Below are positions 8,739-15,786 of a stretch of DNA of 36,392 nt, one piece after another. The DNA is from Streptomyces gelaticus (GTDB lineage Bacteria > Actinomycetota > Actinomycetes > Streptomycetales > Streptomycetaceae). The notes beneath the pieces were generated by a model, which saw nothing but the letters and a program-made list of their open reading frames with translations, was not told where the DNA came from and searched no databases. Numbering within the stretch: position 1 is the stretch's first letter; the number at the start of each line of letters is the position of its first letter. The stretch is from assembly GCF_014649535.1 (NCBI RefSeq), contig NZ_BMTF01000039.1:1-36392 (forward strand), given 5' to 3'. The position numbers and the translations under genes were made by a program.

Positions 8739-9588
8739 CCCGTCGAACCCGCTGCGGATCGCTTTCTCGCCGTGCCCGAACGACACCTTCGTCTTCGACG
8801 CCTGGGCGCACGGAAGGGTCCCCGGCGCGCCCGCCCTCGACGTCACCTTCGCGGACATCGACATCACCAACGGGATGGCCGAGCACGGTGAGCTCGACGT
8901 CCTCAAGGTCTCGTACGCGGTGCTGCCGTGGGTGCTCGACGACTACGCGCTGCTGCCGTGCGGCGGGGCGCTGGGCCGGGGCTGCGGCCCGCTCGTCCTC
9001 ACGAAGCAGGGCGCGGACCAGGACCTGACGGGCCGGACCGTCGCCGTACCGAGCGAGCGCTCCACCGCGTACCTGCTGTTCCGCCTCTGGGCGGCCGAGG
9101 TGGTGCCGGGCGGTGTCGGCGAGATCGTCGTGATGCCGTTCGACGAGATCATGCCCGCCGTGCGCGACGGCAAGGTGGACGCCGGTCTCGTCATCCACGA
9201 GGCGCGGTTCACGTACCAGAACTACGGGCTGCACAACCTCGCCGACATGGGCCGGCACTGGGAGCGGACGACCGGGCTGCCGATCCCGCTCGGCGCGATC
9301 ATCGCCAAGCGGTCGCTGGGCGCGGACACGCTGAAGCTGCTCGCCGATTCGGTGCGCACCTCGGTACGGATGGCCTGGGACGACCCGGAGGCGTCCCGGC
9401 CGTACGTGCTGAAGCACGCCCAGGAGATGGACCCGGCCGTGGCGGACCAGCACATCGGGCTGTACGTCAACGAGTTCACCGCCGACCTCGGCGAGGACGG
9501 CTACGCGGCGATCCGCGGACTGCTGACCCGCGCGGCGGCCGAGGGACTGGTACCGCCCCTCGGCCCCAACGCACTGTCATTCGTCTGA
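8719..9588 (+). CDS. mqnD: 1,4-dihydroxy-6-naphthoate synthase MqnD
   Basis: MqnD converts cyclic dehypoxanthine futalosine to 1,4-dihydroxy-6-naphthoate in menaquinone biosynthesis. The 289-residue protein has the periplasmic-binding-protein-like fold of the MqnA/MqnD family. SPCPNDTF is at 17-24, the loop GGALGRGCGP is near 90, VPSERSTAYLLF is next, and FDEIMPAVRDGKVDAGLVIHE ends with His160 at the catalytic histidine position. ATG 8719 lies inside the end of mqnB and gives a protein that begins just before the fold, with GGTTGG upstream. The 20-nt overlap implies translational coupling. Together these are steps two and four of the pathway; mqnA and mqnC are not in this window. Confidence 0.94.
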   Translation: MTETTPDPSNPLRIAFSPCPNDTFVFDAWAHGRVPGAPALDVTFADIDITNGMAEHGELDVLKVSYAVLPWVLDDYALLPCGGALGRGCGPLVLTKQGADQDLTGRTVAVPSERSTAYLLFRLWAAEVVPGGVGEIVVMPFDEIMPAVRDGKVDAGLVIHEARFTYQNYGLHNLADMGRHWERTTGLPIPLGAIIAKRSLGADTLKLLADSVRTSVRMAWDDPEASRPYVLKHAQEMDPAVADQHIGLYVNEFTADLGEDGYAAIRGLLTRAAAEGLVPPLGPNALSFV

Positions 9589-9620
9589 GCTGCACGTTCG
9601 CCCGATCTGCGCCCGGCTTC

Positions 9621-9704
9621 AGACATCGAGCCGGATCACACGTCGACCGGGATCGGACGTCCGGGCGGATCGGACGTCCGGCCGGATCAGACGTCCAGCT
9701 GGTC
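9621..9704. repeat. 17-bp tandem repeat at the mqnD/cold-shock convergent junction
   Basis: Units at 9621-9637, 9638-9654, 9655-9671 and 9672-9688 follow the form RSACRTCSRSSSGGATC, and a fifth partial unit at 9689-9704 lies in the coding end of the cold-shock gene. Each central unit carries the palindrome GGACGTCC, so the array can also fold. It appears to have grown from the 3' end of the cold-shock gene, whose stop codon lies at 9687-9689. It may serve as a bidirectional terminator. Confidence 0.8.
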
Positions 9705-10079
9705 GGCGACCGCGCGCAGCAGGCCGCCGATCTTCTTACCGGCCGCCTTGTCGGGGTACCGGCCGCGCTCCAGCATCGGCGTGATGTTCTCCAGCAGGGT
9801 GGTCAGGTCCTGCACGATGGACGCGAGCTCGTCCGGCTTGCGGCGCTGCGCGGCCGCGACGGACGGGGTCGGATCCAAGATCGCCACCGAGAGCGCCTGG
9901 TCTCCACGCTGACCTGCGACGACCCCGAATTCGACGCGCTGGCCCGGCTTGAGGGCATCGACGCCGTCGGGGAGCACGGAGGAGTGCACGAAGACGTCGC
10001 CGCCGTCGTCGCGGGAGAGGAAGCCGAAGCCCTTCTCGCTGTTGAACCACTTGACCTTGCCAGTCGGCAAAGCACGCAC
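9687..10079 (-). CDS. Cold-shock-domain protein with C-terminal extension, 130 aa
   Basis: Residues 6-67 are a cold-shock domain: GKVKWFN at 7-13, RNP1-like KGFGF at 16-20 and RNP2-like DVFVH at 28-32, which together bind single-stranded RNA or DNA. Unlike the usual 67-residue Csp, about 60 residues follow (QRRKPDELASIVQDLTTLLENITPMLERGRYP), predicted helical. This long form is conserved in Streptomyces (SCO4325 type, also next to mqnD). The start is GTG 10079 (VRALPTGKVKWFN), preceded by GAGATGGG. It probably acts as an RNA chaperone; the role of the extension is not known. Confidence 0.92.
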   Translation of the reverse strand: MRALPTGKVKWFNSEKGFGFLSRDDGGDVFVHSSVLPDGVDALKPGQRVEFGVVAGQRGDQALSVAILDPTPSVAAAQRRKPDELASIVQDLTTLLENITPMLERGRYPDKAAGKKIGGLLRAVADQLDV

Positions 10080-10150
10080 CCCATCTCAACCCGTAAGCAA
10101 CCTGTATGCCGGAACAAAGCCTCAGCAGGTCAGGCTATCCAGTGGTGGTG

Positions 10151-10183
10151 CTCCCCTGCTGGCAGCAGCCTCCCCAGGGGGAG
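10151..10183. promoter_or_regulatory. Hairpin in the upstream region of the cold-shock gene
   Basis: CTCCCCTG (10151-10158) pairs with CAGGGGGAG (10175-10183) with one bulged G. It lies 72 nt upstream of the minus-strand cold-shock start, within the 260-bp divergent spacer. Cold-shock mRNAs often have structured leaders, but its position relative to the transcription start is unknown. The rest of 10080-10339 holds no gene I can support. Confidence 0.4.
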
Positions 10184-10339
10184 TACCCCTCGTCAAGCCT
10201 GGTCATCCGGACTCTGTCCGGAAACGGCGCCTGCTTGGCACACCGGCCATCGCGAGGTTGACCTCGCGCGTTGACGTCAAGGTTGACGACAAGGTCGGCC
10301 GCAGGGTGGTTCGCCGCCGCCGGGAACTACCCTGGCGGG

Positions 10340-10564
10340 GTGAGTACTACACCTTCTGGCGCAGGTGACCGGCTGGTCCGGATCGGCGCGATCGTCTTCT
10401 TCATCGGCGCACTGTCCACCCTGGCCACCGTGGCCCCCCTCTTCCTCGGCACCCATCCGCTGCCGTCCATCGCCTGGTCGCTGTGCATGCTGATGGGCGT
10501 CGGCTTCCTGATCGCCGCGGCGGGCGTGGTCCGGTCGGTGCGGGCGGGGTCGCCGAAGAGGTAG
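10340..10564 (+). CDS. Small conserved membrane protein, 74 aa
   Basis: GTG 10340 starts VSTTPSGAGDRLVRIGAIVF. Two hydrophobic helices follow: IGAIVFFIGALSTLATVAPLFLG and SIAWSLCMLMGVGFLIAAAGVV, with a short basic tail RSVRAGSPKR. The start is chosen because the family begins with this motif; GGCGGG lies just upstream. An in-frame extension to 10271 has no support. Both ends probably face the cytoplasm. Streptomyces genomes carry a homologue at this place next to the cold-shock gene. No function is known. Confidence 0.8.
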   Translation: MSTTPSGAGDRLVRIGAIVFFIGALSTLATVAPLFLGTHPLPSIAWSLCMLMGVGFLIAAAGVVRSVRAGSPKR

Positions 10565-10646
10565 CCGCCGGGCCCACTAGGACAGAGCCAGACCTATATC
10601 GCGCCTATCTTCGCCGTCGACAAGCAACAGCGACGAGAGGACCGCG

Positions 10647-11180
10647 ATGCCCGAGCAGACCAACACCGCGCCAGAGGGCTACACCACCGTTGCGCCCTGG
10701 GTCGTCACCGATGACACGGGAGCGTTCCTCGACTTCGTCACCCAGGCGTTCGGCGGTGAGGAGCTCGCGCGGGTGCCGACCGAGGACGGCTCGGTCGGGC
10801 ACGGTGAGATCCGGGTCGGCGACACCGTCGTGCTGGCCTTCGACCGTCACGCGGACTGGCCCGCCATGCCGAGTCTGTTGCGCGTGTTCGTCGCCGACGC
10901 GGACGAGGCGTTCTCCCGGGCCGTTGCAGCCGGCGGCCGGGTCGTCACTTCTCTGTTGGACGACGCCTTCGGTCAGCGTGGAGGGCGGATCAAGGACCCC
11001 TTCGGCAACATCTGGTGGGTGGTCAGCCGCGTCGAGGACGTCTCCGAGGACGAGATGTGGCAGCGGCTGCAGGCTCCCGTGTACGCCGAGGCGATGCGCG
11101 TGGCTCAGGAGACCCTCGACGCCGAACTGAGCGGCCGACGCCACGGACACAGCAGCGCACCCGTCAGGGCCACCGGCTGA
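10647..11180 (+). CDS. VOC superfamily (glyoxalase/PhnB-like) protein, 177 aa
   Basis: ATG 10647 follows GAGAGGA at good spacing. Residues 10-130 form the vicinal-oxygen-chelate fold of the PhnB-like subgroup. The opening is YTTVAPWVVTDDTGAFLDFV, then QAFGGEELARV, HGEIRVGDTVVLAFD in the middle, and GRIKDPFGNIWWVVSR at the end. His in GHGEIRV and the usual C-terminal Glu position are candidate metal ligands, but the family ranges from isomerases to binding proteins, so no substrate is assigned. The C-terminal ~45 residues (EDVSEDEMWQRL to the end) form a charged helical extension. It is transcribed alone, with a terminator hairpin downstream. Confidence 0.86.
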   Translation: MPEQTNTAPEGYTTVAPWVVTDDTGAFLDFVTQAFGGEELARVPTEDGSVGHGEIRVGDTVVLAFDRHADWPAMPSLLRVFVADADEAFSRAVAAGGRVVTSLLDDAFGQRGGRIKDPFGNIWWVVSRVEDVSEDEMWQRLQAPVYAEAMRVAQETLDAELSGRRHGHSSAPVRATG

Positions 11181-11194
11181 CCGGCATGCGTCCG

Positions 11195-11221
11195 GCCGCC
11201 ACCTGCAAGGCGGGTGGCGGC
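11195..11221 (+). terminator. Terminator hairpin after the VOC gene
   Basis: GCCGCCACC (11195-11203) pairs perfectly with GGTGGCGGC (11213-11221) around a 9-nt loop, 15 nt after the stop codon. There is no U-tract. Confidence 0.65.
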
Positions 11222-11379
11222 GGTCCTGGCTTCGTGATCATGTCACCGGTCTGCGACAGCACCGTCCTGGAACGAAGACTCCGGCATCCTTCCGGCGCAC
11301 AGCCCCCTCATAGTGATCGAGCAAGCGCCCGGGAAGCCGATGCGCTTCGGCCTCAACCACTGATCACCAAGGGGATTTC

Positions 11380-12057
11380 ATGTTCGGCAACCGTCGCAAG
11401 GCCCTCCTCGTCTCCGCCGCCCTCGTGGGCGGCGCCATGCTGATGACGGCATGCCAGGACACGGACGCGGCCACGGACAACGGTGCCGCGCAGAGTTCTT
11501 CGTCCGCCACCCCGGGCGCCTCGTCCGGCTCGTCGGCCGCGAGCAGCAGTCAGGGCACGGACAAGGGTGCCGACCAGCGCTCGGACACGGCGGGCAAGGG
11601 AACCAAGGACGGGGCAGGCTCCGGCGCCGACACCGGCAACGGCAAGCGGGAGCAGGTCGGTCAGGTCTGTGGCGCCAACGACATCTCCTGGAGCACCAAG
11701 TCCGAGACCCAGGCCGGCGGATACATCCTGATCACCGCGAAGGCGAAGCCGGGCATCACCTGCGTCCTGCCCGCCGCGCTCCCGACCGTGGCCTTCGGTT
11801 CCGACGGCACCGAGGCGGGCCCCGCGGAGCAGGCCGTCGGCCAGCAGATCACGCTGAGCGGGAGCACCACCGCCTACGCCGGGGTGAACCCCAAGACCAC
11901 CAACGCGGACGGCGGCAAGGAACTGGACAGCATCATCGTCGCCATCGGTGACGACGACTCCAACCCGGTCTCCCTGCCGGTCGACACCATCACCGTCGAC
12001 AGCCCGATCGTCACCAACTGGCACACCTCCCCGGCGGACGCCGTCCCCTTCGACTGA
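11380..12057 (+). CDS. DUF4232-type secreted lipoprotein, 225 aa
   Basis: ATG 11380 follows AAGGGGA at ideal spacing. The signal peptide ends in the lipobox MTAC, with Cys25 as the lipidation site. Residues 26-92 form a low-complexity Ser/Gly/Asp/Ala linker that would span the cell wall. The C-terminal domain (GQVCGANDISWSTKSETQAG to the end) matches the DUF4232 style of beta domain, with a Cys pair in QVCGAND and GITCVLP. Such lipoproteins are numerous in Streptomyces and have no assigned role. It is monocistronic, and the downstream stretch is a 350-bp spacer before the toxin operon. Confidence 0.83.
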   Translation: MFGNRRKALLVSAALVGGAMLMTACQDTDAATDNGAAQSSSSATPGASSGSSAASSSQGTDKGADQRSDTAGKGTKDGAGSGADTGNGKREQVGQVCGANDISWSTKSETQAGGYILITAKAKPGITCVLPAALPTVAFGSDGTEAGPAEQAVGQQITLSGSTTAYAGVNPKTTNADGGKELDSIIVAIGDDDSNPVSLPVDTITVDSPIVTNWHTSPADAVPFD

Positions 12058-12410
12058 GCGCACCCGCGGCACCGCGGCGCTCGCACAGCGTTTCCCGCGG
12101 TTCACCGCACCCATCCTTCCCGACCGCAAACGCAATTCATCCACTCCGCGAACCAACCCGGCCGCCGCCACTCCGAACGACGCCGGAAAGAGAGAGACCA
12201 TCTCACCACCCCATCCCGGCGATTCATCTCACCAATCACACCCTCATGGCAACACTGCGTGCTCAATCCAACGCACGATTGGCTTGAAGTGCGTTGCCAT
12301 TGCTACTTCCCCCTTGATACAGATGAAGATCTTGTCGCCAGTGGCATGCGTGCTGCCACGCGCAGTCGACGAGACGTATCGACCGGGGACGCAGGGGGAT
12401 GGGGAACGGC
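12058..12410. other. Spacer upstream of the toxin operon
   Basis: About 350 bp contain no supportable gene. AT content is visibly higher than in the flanks from about 12170 on. It holds a long imperfect inverted repeat (12245-12300) and a weak promoter candidate: TTGCCA at 12295-12300 and TACAGA 18 nt further on, around 12319. The promoter would put the inverted repeat at or just upstream of the -35. Confidence 0.5.
12245..12300. promoter_or_regulatory. 56-bp interrupted inverted repeat upstream of the toxin operon
   Basis: ATGGCAAC (12245-12252) is the exact reverse complement of GTTGCCAT (12293-12300). Inside it, CAATC (12264-12268) pairs with GATTG (12277-12281) around the 8-nt loop CAACGCAC. 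The segments between the two stems are unpaired or weakly paired. It may be an operator, a leader hairpin or a cruciform-forming site. Confidence 0.6.
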
Positions 12411-12809
12411 ATGACGGGGTGGGACATCAAGCCGAGCGGGGTGGAGTCCGTTCTTTCGTTGGTGGGGCTGGCCGCCGACGACCTGAGCAAGGGCGTCAGG
12501 GGCTACGGCGAGAGCGTGGAGGACGCCGCGCTGCACGCGGGGACGATCAGCGGACCGTACTGCGGCGAGGCACCGGCGGGACCGGTCGGCGCCGCGGTGG
12601 CGAACTTCATCTCGGACACCCAGCAGCGGATCAGGTTCATGGCCGCCCGCACCAAGAAGTCGATGGACGGCACGGTCAAGGCCACCACCGAATACATCGA
12701 GGGTGACCTGGCCATGGCCGCCCGGGCCCAGCGCGACGCGGCGAAGGCCCCGACCCCCGCCGAGATCAGGGCGGTCGGGCAGAAGTCCGGCCACCGGGGC
12801 GGGGAGTAG
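12411..12809 (+). CDS. DUF6507-like small helical protein (WXG100-type partner), 132 aa
   Basis: The protein begins MTGWDIKPSGVESVLSLVGL and is almost wholly helical, in the size range of WXG100/ESX substrates. It resembles the Streptomyces DUF6507 family, which shares the MTGWDIKP opening and a central ISGPY...GPVGAAVANFISDTQQRI region. ATG 12411 is chosen because GGGGA lies 5 nt upstream and the family starts there; ATG 12399 in the same frame is the alternative. It has no signal peptide. It stands first in an operon, 5 nt before the large multidomain protein. By position it may help export or fold the next protein by a type VII route. That is inference, and no secretion machinery is in the window. 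Confidence 0.78.
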   Translation: MTGWDIKPSGVESVLSLVGLAADDLSKGVRGYGESVEDAALHAGTISGPYCGEAPAGPVGAAVANFISDTQQRIRFMAARTKKSMDGTVKATTEYIEGDLAMAARAQRDAAKAPTPAEIRAVGQKSGHRGGE

Positions 12810-12814
12810 CCGCC

Positions 12815-14857
12815 GTGATCGAACCGGGTGGGATACCTCAGTACACCGGTGACTTCCGCCAGTTGGAGAAGGCCGCGTCCGCTCTGCGTACGCATGCCAC
12901 GGGCATCCGGACCGGCGGAAAGGACGTCCACTCCCGCTTCCAGGCGACGGCCGCGTACTACAAGGCGCCCGAGGCCGAGAAACTGTTCTCGTCCACCCAG
13001 CCGGTCATGGACACGGCCGACGAATTCGCGGCGAACATCGAGTCGCTCGCCGACGCCCTGGACACGTTCATCCACGAGGCCAAGCCGCACGCCGACCGTC
13101 TCAAGCAGCTGAAGCTGGACGCGATCGGCTTCGTCGACAGTGTCCGGGGCGATGACGACTGGACCAAGGACGAGAAGAAGACCGACGCGCACCAGGCGTT
13201 GATGGACGGCGTGGCTGCGGCGCGCGAGGGCTTCCAGGAGGCCGAGCGCAACGCAGCCAACAAGATCAACGCGATCAGCCCGGGTGCCTGCCGCCCTGCG
13301 TGGATCGTGGACGACGGCACCCACGGGCTCGGCATGTACGGCCAGAGCGCCGACGCGCTCAAGGGCATGAAGGACCTGCCGTGGGGCAGCCCCGAGGGAC
13401 GTACCTATGAGCGCTGGAGCCTGGAGTGGTGGGGGCACGGAGCCAAGAGCTGGGCCTGGGACGGCATCGCCAAGGACAGCATCTGGGGCGGCATCGACGG
13501 CCTGGGCACCCTGATCGGTTTCCATGGCGGCGAGGCCCGCGACCAGGCGTGGGACGGCCTGCGGCGCACCGCTGTCGGCGGCTACGCCTACGGCATGGAC
13601 CTGTTCGGCCAGGACGAGCACCTGTCCGACTGGCAGCGTGACAGCAAGGCGTACGCGAAGGAGTTCGGCAAGCAGTTCATCGCGTACGACATGGTGAACG
13701 AGGATCCCGCTCGCGCCCACGCCGTGCAGTCCTTCAACCTGCTCACCCTCGCCACCGGCCCCTTTGCCGTTGCCGCCAAGCTCGGCAAGGGCGGCACGAT
13801 CGCGAAGGCCGCCGGGACCATGGCGAAGATCGGTGACGCCCTCGACCCGCTCTCCGGCACGTTCAAGGCCGCCAAGGCCCTCTCGGACCTGCCCAAGGTC
13901 TCCCAGGTCCTGGCCAACGTCAGCGACCACCTCCAGATACCGAAGACCAAGTTCCCCGACGGCGCCTTCGACCTCGACCACCGCTACCGGGTCGACAAGG
14001 ACGGCAAGTTCGTCCCCCTCGACCCCGACGGCAAACCCAACCTGGACCCGGCCAGGCACGAACCCTCCGCCGCCGAACGGAGCGCCGGCCGGCCGAACGG
14101 CGATCGCGAACCAGTCGGCGTCGGCGGACGCGCGCCCGGAGCGACCGCCCACGCGGGCGACGGCCTGCCGCCGCGCGGCGGCCATGACGCGGGCGGTGGC
14201 GCGACCCATGGAAGCAGCGGCCACACAAACGCGGATCACGGTACGCACGAGGGCCCAGGAAGTGACGAACCCACTCCGGGCGAGGGTGGCGCCCATCCGG
14301 AGCACATTCCGAGCGCTGGCGAGCACACCCCCGACCTCAACATGAATGACACCCCTCCCGCGTCAGGCAGTACCGACGGCCAAGGCAGTGCCGGGGGCCC
14401 TCCAGCGCACAAAAAGGGAGTGTGGCCCGCCAGGAGTGACATCCCTGGACCGGCTGCCGGGGAAGAACTGAAGCCCCCCAACGCCAGACACACGATCAGC
14501 GGGGCTGCCGGGCGAGAAATCAAAGAGAAAAACAGCATCATCTTGCGCGGATACTCCCGCGACGTCGAAAAGGACATCGCTGGTATCGCTGAAGGGCAAG
14601 CAAAACTCACCGCGGACGGGAACCGTTATGAAATTAATGGCCGCACCTACGGAGTGGAGCCAGGCGGTCGCGTCTACCCCGAATCAGGACCGGGTATCGT
14701 CAATCTCGACAGGAACGAATACGCCGCATTGCAACAGGTGGTAAAGGCCAAGGGTGACATTAATGCCGCACCCCAGTTGACGCGGAACCCTCGGTTCGTC
14801 AACAACCCTCAAGCCGTCCAGAAGGCGCTGGACCTCTACAACGGGACCTATCAATGA
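12815..14857 (+). CDS. Type VII-style polymorphic toxin candidate, 680 aa
   Basis: Residues 1-150 are helical and resemble the N-terminal WXG/LXG-like modules of ESX-exported toxins (GDFRQLEKAASALRTHATGI, FAANIESLADALDTFIHEAK). Residues 150-380 form a conserved-looking middle with a Trp-rich patch (SLEWWGHGAKSWAWDGIAKD) and hydrophobic Ala/Gly helices. Residues 385-540 are a low-complexity Gly/His/Pro/Glu linker. The last ~125 residues form a compact domain ending RFVNNPQAVQKALDLYNGTY. That order (export module, linker, variable tip) is the polymorphic-toxin plan. The tip has no family I recognise; His in NARHTISG and the charged/Tyr residues in NRYEINGRTYGVEPGGRVYP are candidate active-site positions only. 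GC falls to about 56% over 14521-14820 by my count, against 68-72% in the middle of the gene. It overlaps the next gene by 4 nt. Toxicity is inferred. Confidence 0.75.
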   Translation: MIEPGGIPQYTGDFRQLEKAASALRTHATGIRTGGKDVHSRFQATAAYYKAPEAEKLFSSTQPVMDTADEFAANIESLADALDTFIHEAKPHADRLKQLKLDAIGFVDSVRGDDDWTKDEKKTDAHQALMDGVAAAREGFQEAERNAANKINAISPGACRPAWIVDDGTHGLGMYGQSADALKGMKDLPWGSPEGRTYERWSLEWWGHGAKSWAWDGIAKDSIWGGIDGLGTLIGFHGGEARDQAWDGLRRTAVGGYAYGMDLFGQDEHLSDWQRDSKAYAKEFGKQFIAYDMVNEDPARAHAVQSFNLLTLATGPFAVAAKLGKGGTIAKAAGTMAKIGDALDPLSGTFKAAKALSDLPKVSQVLANVSDHLQIPKTKFPDGAFDLDHRYRVDKDGKFVPLDPDGKPNLDPARHEPSAAERSAGRPNGDREPVGVGGRAPGATAHAGDGLPPRGGHDAGGGATHGSSGHTNADHGTHEGPGSDEPTPGEGGAHPEHIPSAGEHTPDLNMNDTPPASGSTDGQGSAGGPPAHKKGVWPARSDIPGPAAGEELKPPNARHTISGAAGREIKEKNSIILRGYSRDVEKDIAGIAEGQAKLTADGNRYEINGRTYGVEPGGRVYPESGPGIVNLDRNEYAALQQVVKAKGDINAAPQLTRNPRFVNNPQAVQKALDLYNGTYQ

Positions 14858-15774
14858 CATACAACCTCTTCACCACCGATCGCCTGCAGCCGCCCCGAAT
14901 CTCCGATGCCCTGGCGTCATGCCTGCACATTGAGCTGAACTCCGTCGATGTCGCCGACACCGACGCCGATCAGGAAGACCGCAACTGGGATGCTCTTGCC
15001 CTGTGCGACTACTCGCATGTTCTCGGCGACGTCTCACTGACTCTGGATATCTTCGTCCAAGATGCCGTTTCCCAGCAGCCGACCGAGCCGGAATTTGCTT
15101 CACGCTTCGCTGTTGCAGCGCAGACCGTGGTCCTGTATCCGGCCGAAGAGCAAGTTCCCAGCGCATATTGGCTTGTGACTCCGACCGGTTCGGTGACCCG
15201 CGCTCGCCTCCTGGCGTCAGACGACGAGCGACCCAAGTACTCCATCGACGCTGTCGAGACTGCCGTCCCTCAGCTTCCCGGCGTTCGCATCATGCAGCTT
15301 CCGGAGATCGTACGGGAGCAGCACGTCCCCGTACCGGCCACCTCGGAATTCATCCACGCCACTGAGATCCTCCGAAAGTCACCGGAAGGCCTCGCCGATC
15401 CTGCACTCGCTGATGAACCAGGATCCCACCTGTACCACTCTCGGGCTTATCTCGCAGAATGGGAGAGAATGGTGCGACGCATGGAATCCGGCTGGCACCC
15501 CACCGGCAAATATCCGGTCGATTTGTACTGCGAAGCTCTACTGGCGCGAGACCGGATCGAGCAACTGTCAGAACAACTGACCAGGCCAGTGGCCGACCTC
15601 CTGCGCAAGTCTGCCGGGCAACTCGACGAGACGTTCAAGAAGTGCTCCACGCCGGACGACGTCTGGGCTGCTGAGGCAGGAGCCTCGGGATCTCTCATTG
15701 ATCTCAGCGAACGTGGTTGGTGGTGGCACCGCAAGCCCCTCACCCACCCGTGGGACAAACCGAATCCGAAGTGA
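14854..15774 (+). CDS. Candidate immunity protein for the adjacent toxin, 306 aa
   Basis: The start codon shares ATGA with the toxin stop, so translation is coupled. The 306-residue protein has no signal peptide or membrane segment and is likely cytoplasmic, where an immunity protein for an exported toxin would be needed. The first ~165 residues look beta-rich and acidic (DVADTDADQEDRNWDALALC, SLTLDIFVQDAVSQ). The rest is helical with a Trp-rich end (WWWHRKPLTHPWDKPN). I recognise no family. GC is lower than in surrounding genes (about 62-65% in the lines I counted), as in the toxin tip, consistent with the two moving together. The role is inferred from position, coupling and composition; a structural or modifying partner is the alternative. 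Confidence 0.7.
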   Translation: MTYNLFTTDRLQPPRISDALASCLHIELNSVDVADTDADQEDRNWDALALCDYSHVLGDVSLTLDIFVQDAVSQQPTEPEFASRFAVAAQTVVLYPAEEQVPSAYWLVTPTGSVTRARLLASDDERPKYSIDAVETAVPQLPGVRIMQLPEIVREQHVPVPATSEFIHATEILRKSPEGLADPALADEPGSHLYHSRAYLAEWERMVRRMESGWHPTGKYPVDLYCEALLARDRIEQLSEQLTRPVADLLRKSAGQLDETFKKCSTPDDVWAAEAGASGSLIDLSERGWWWHRKPLTHPWDKPNPK

Positions 15775-15786
15775 GCGACACAGCAC

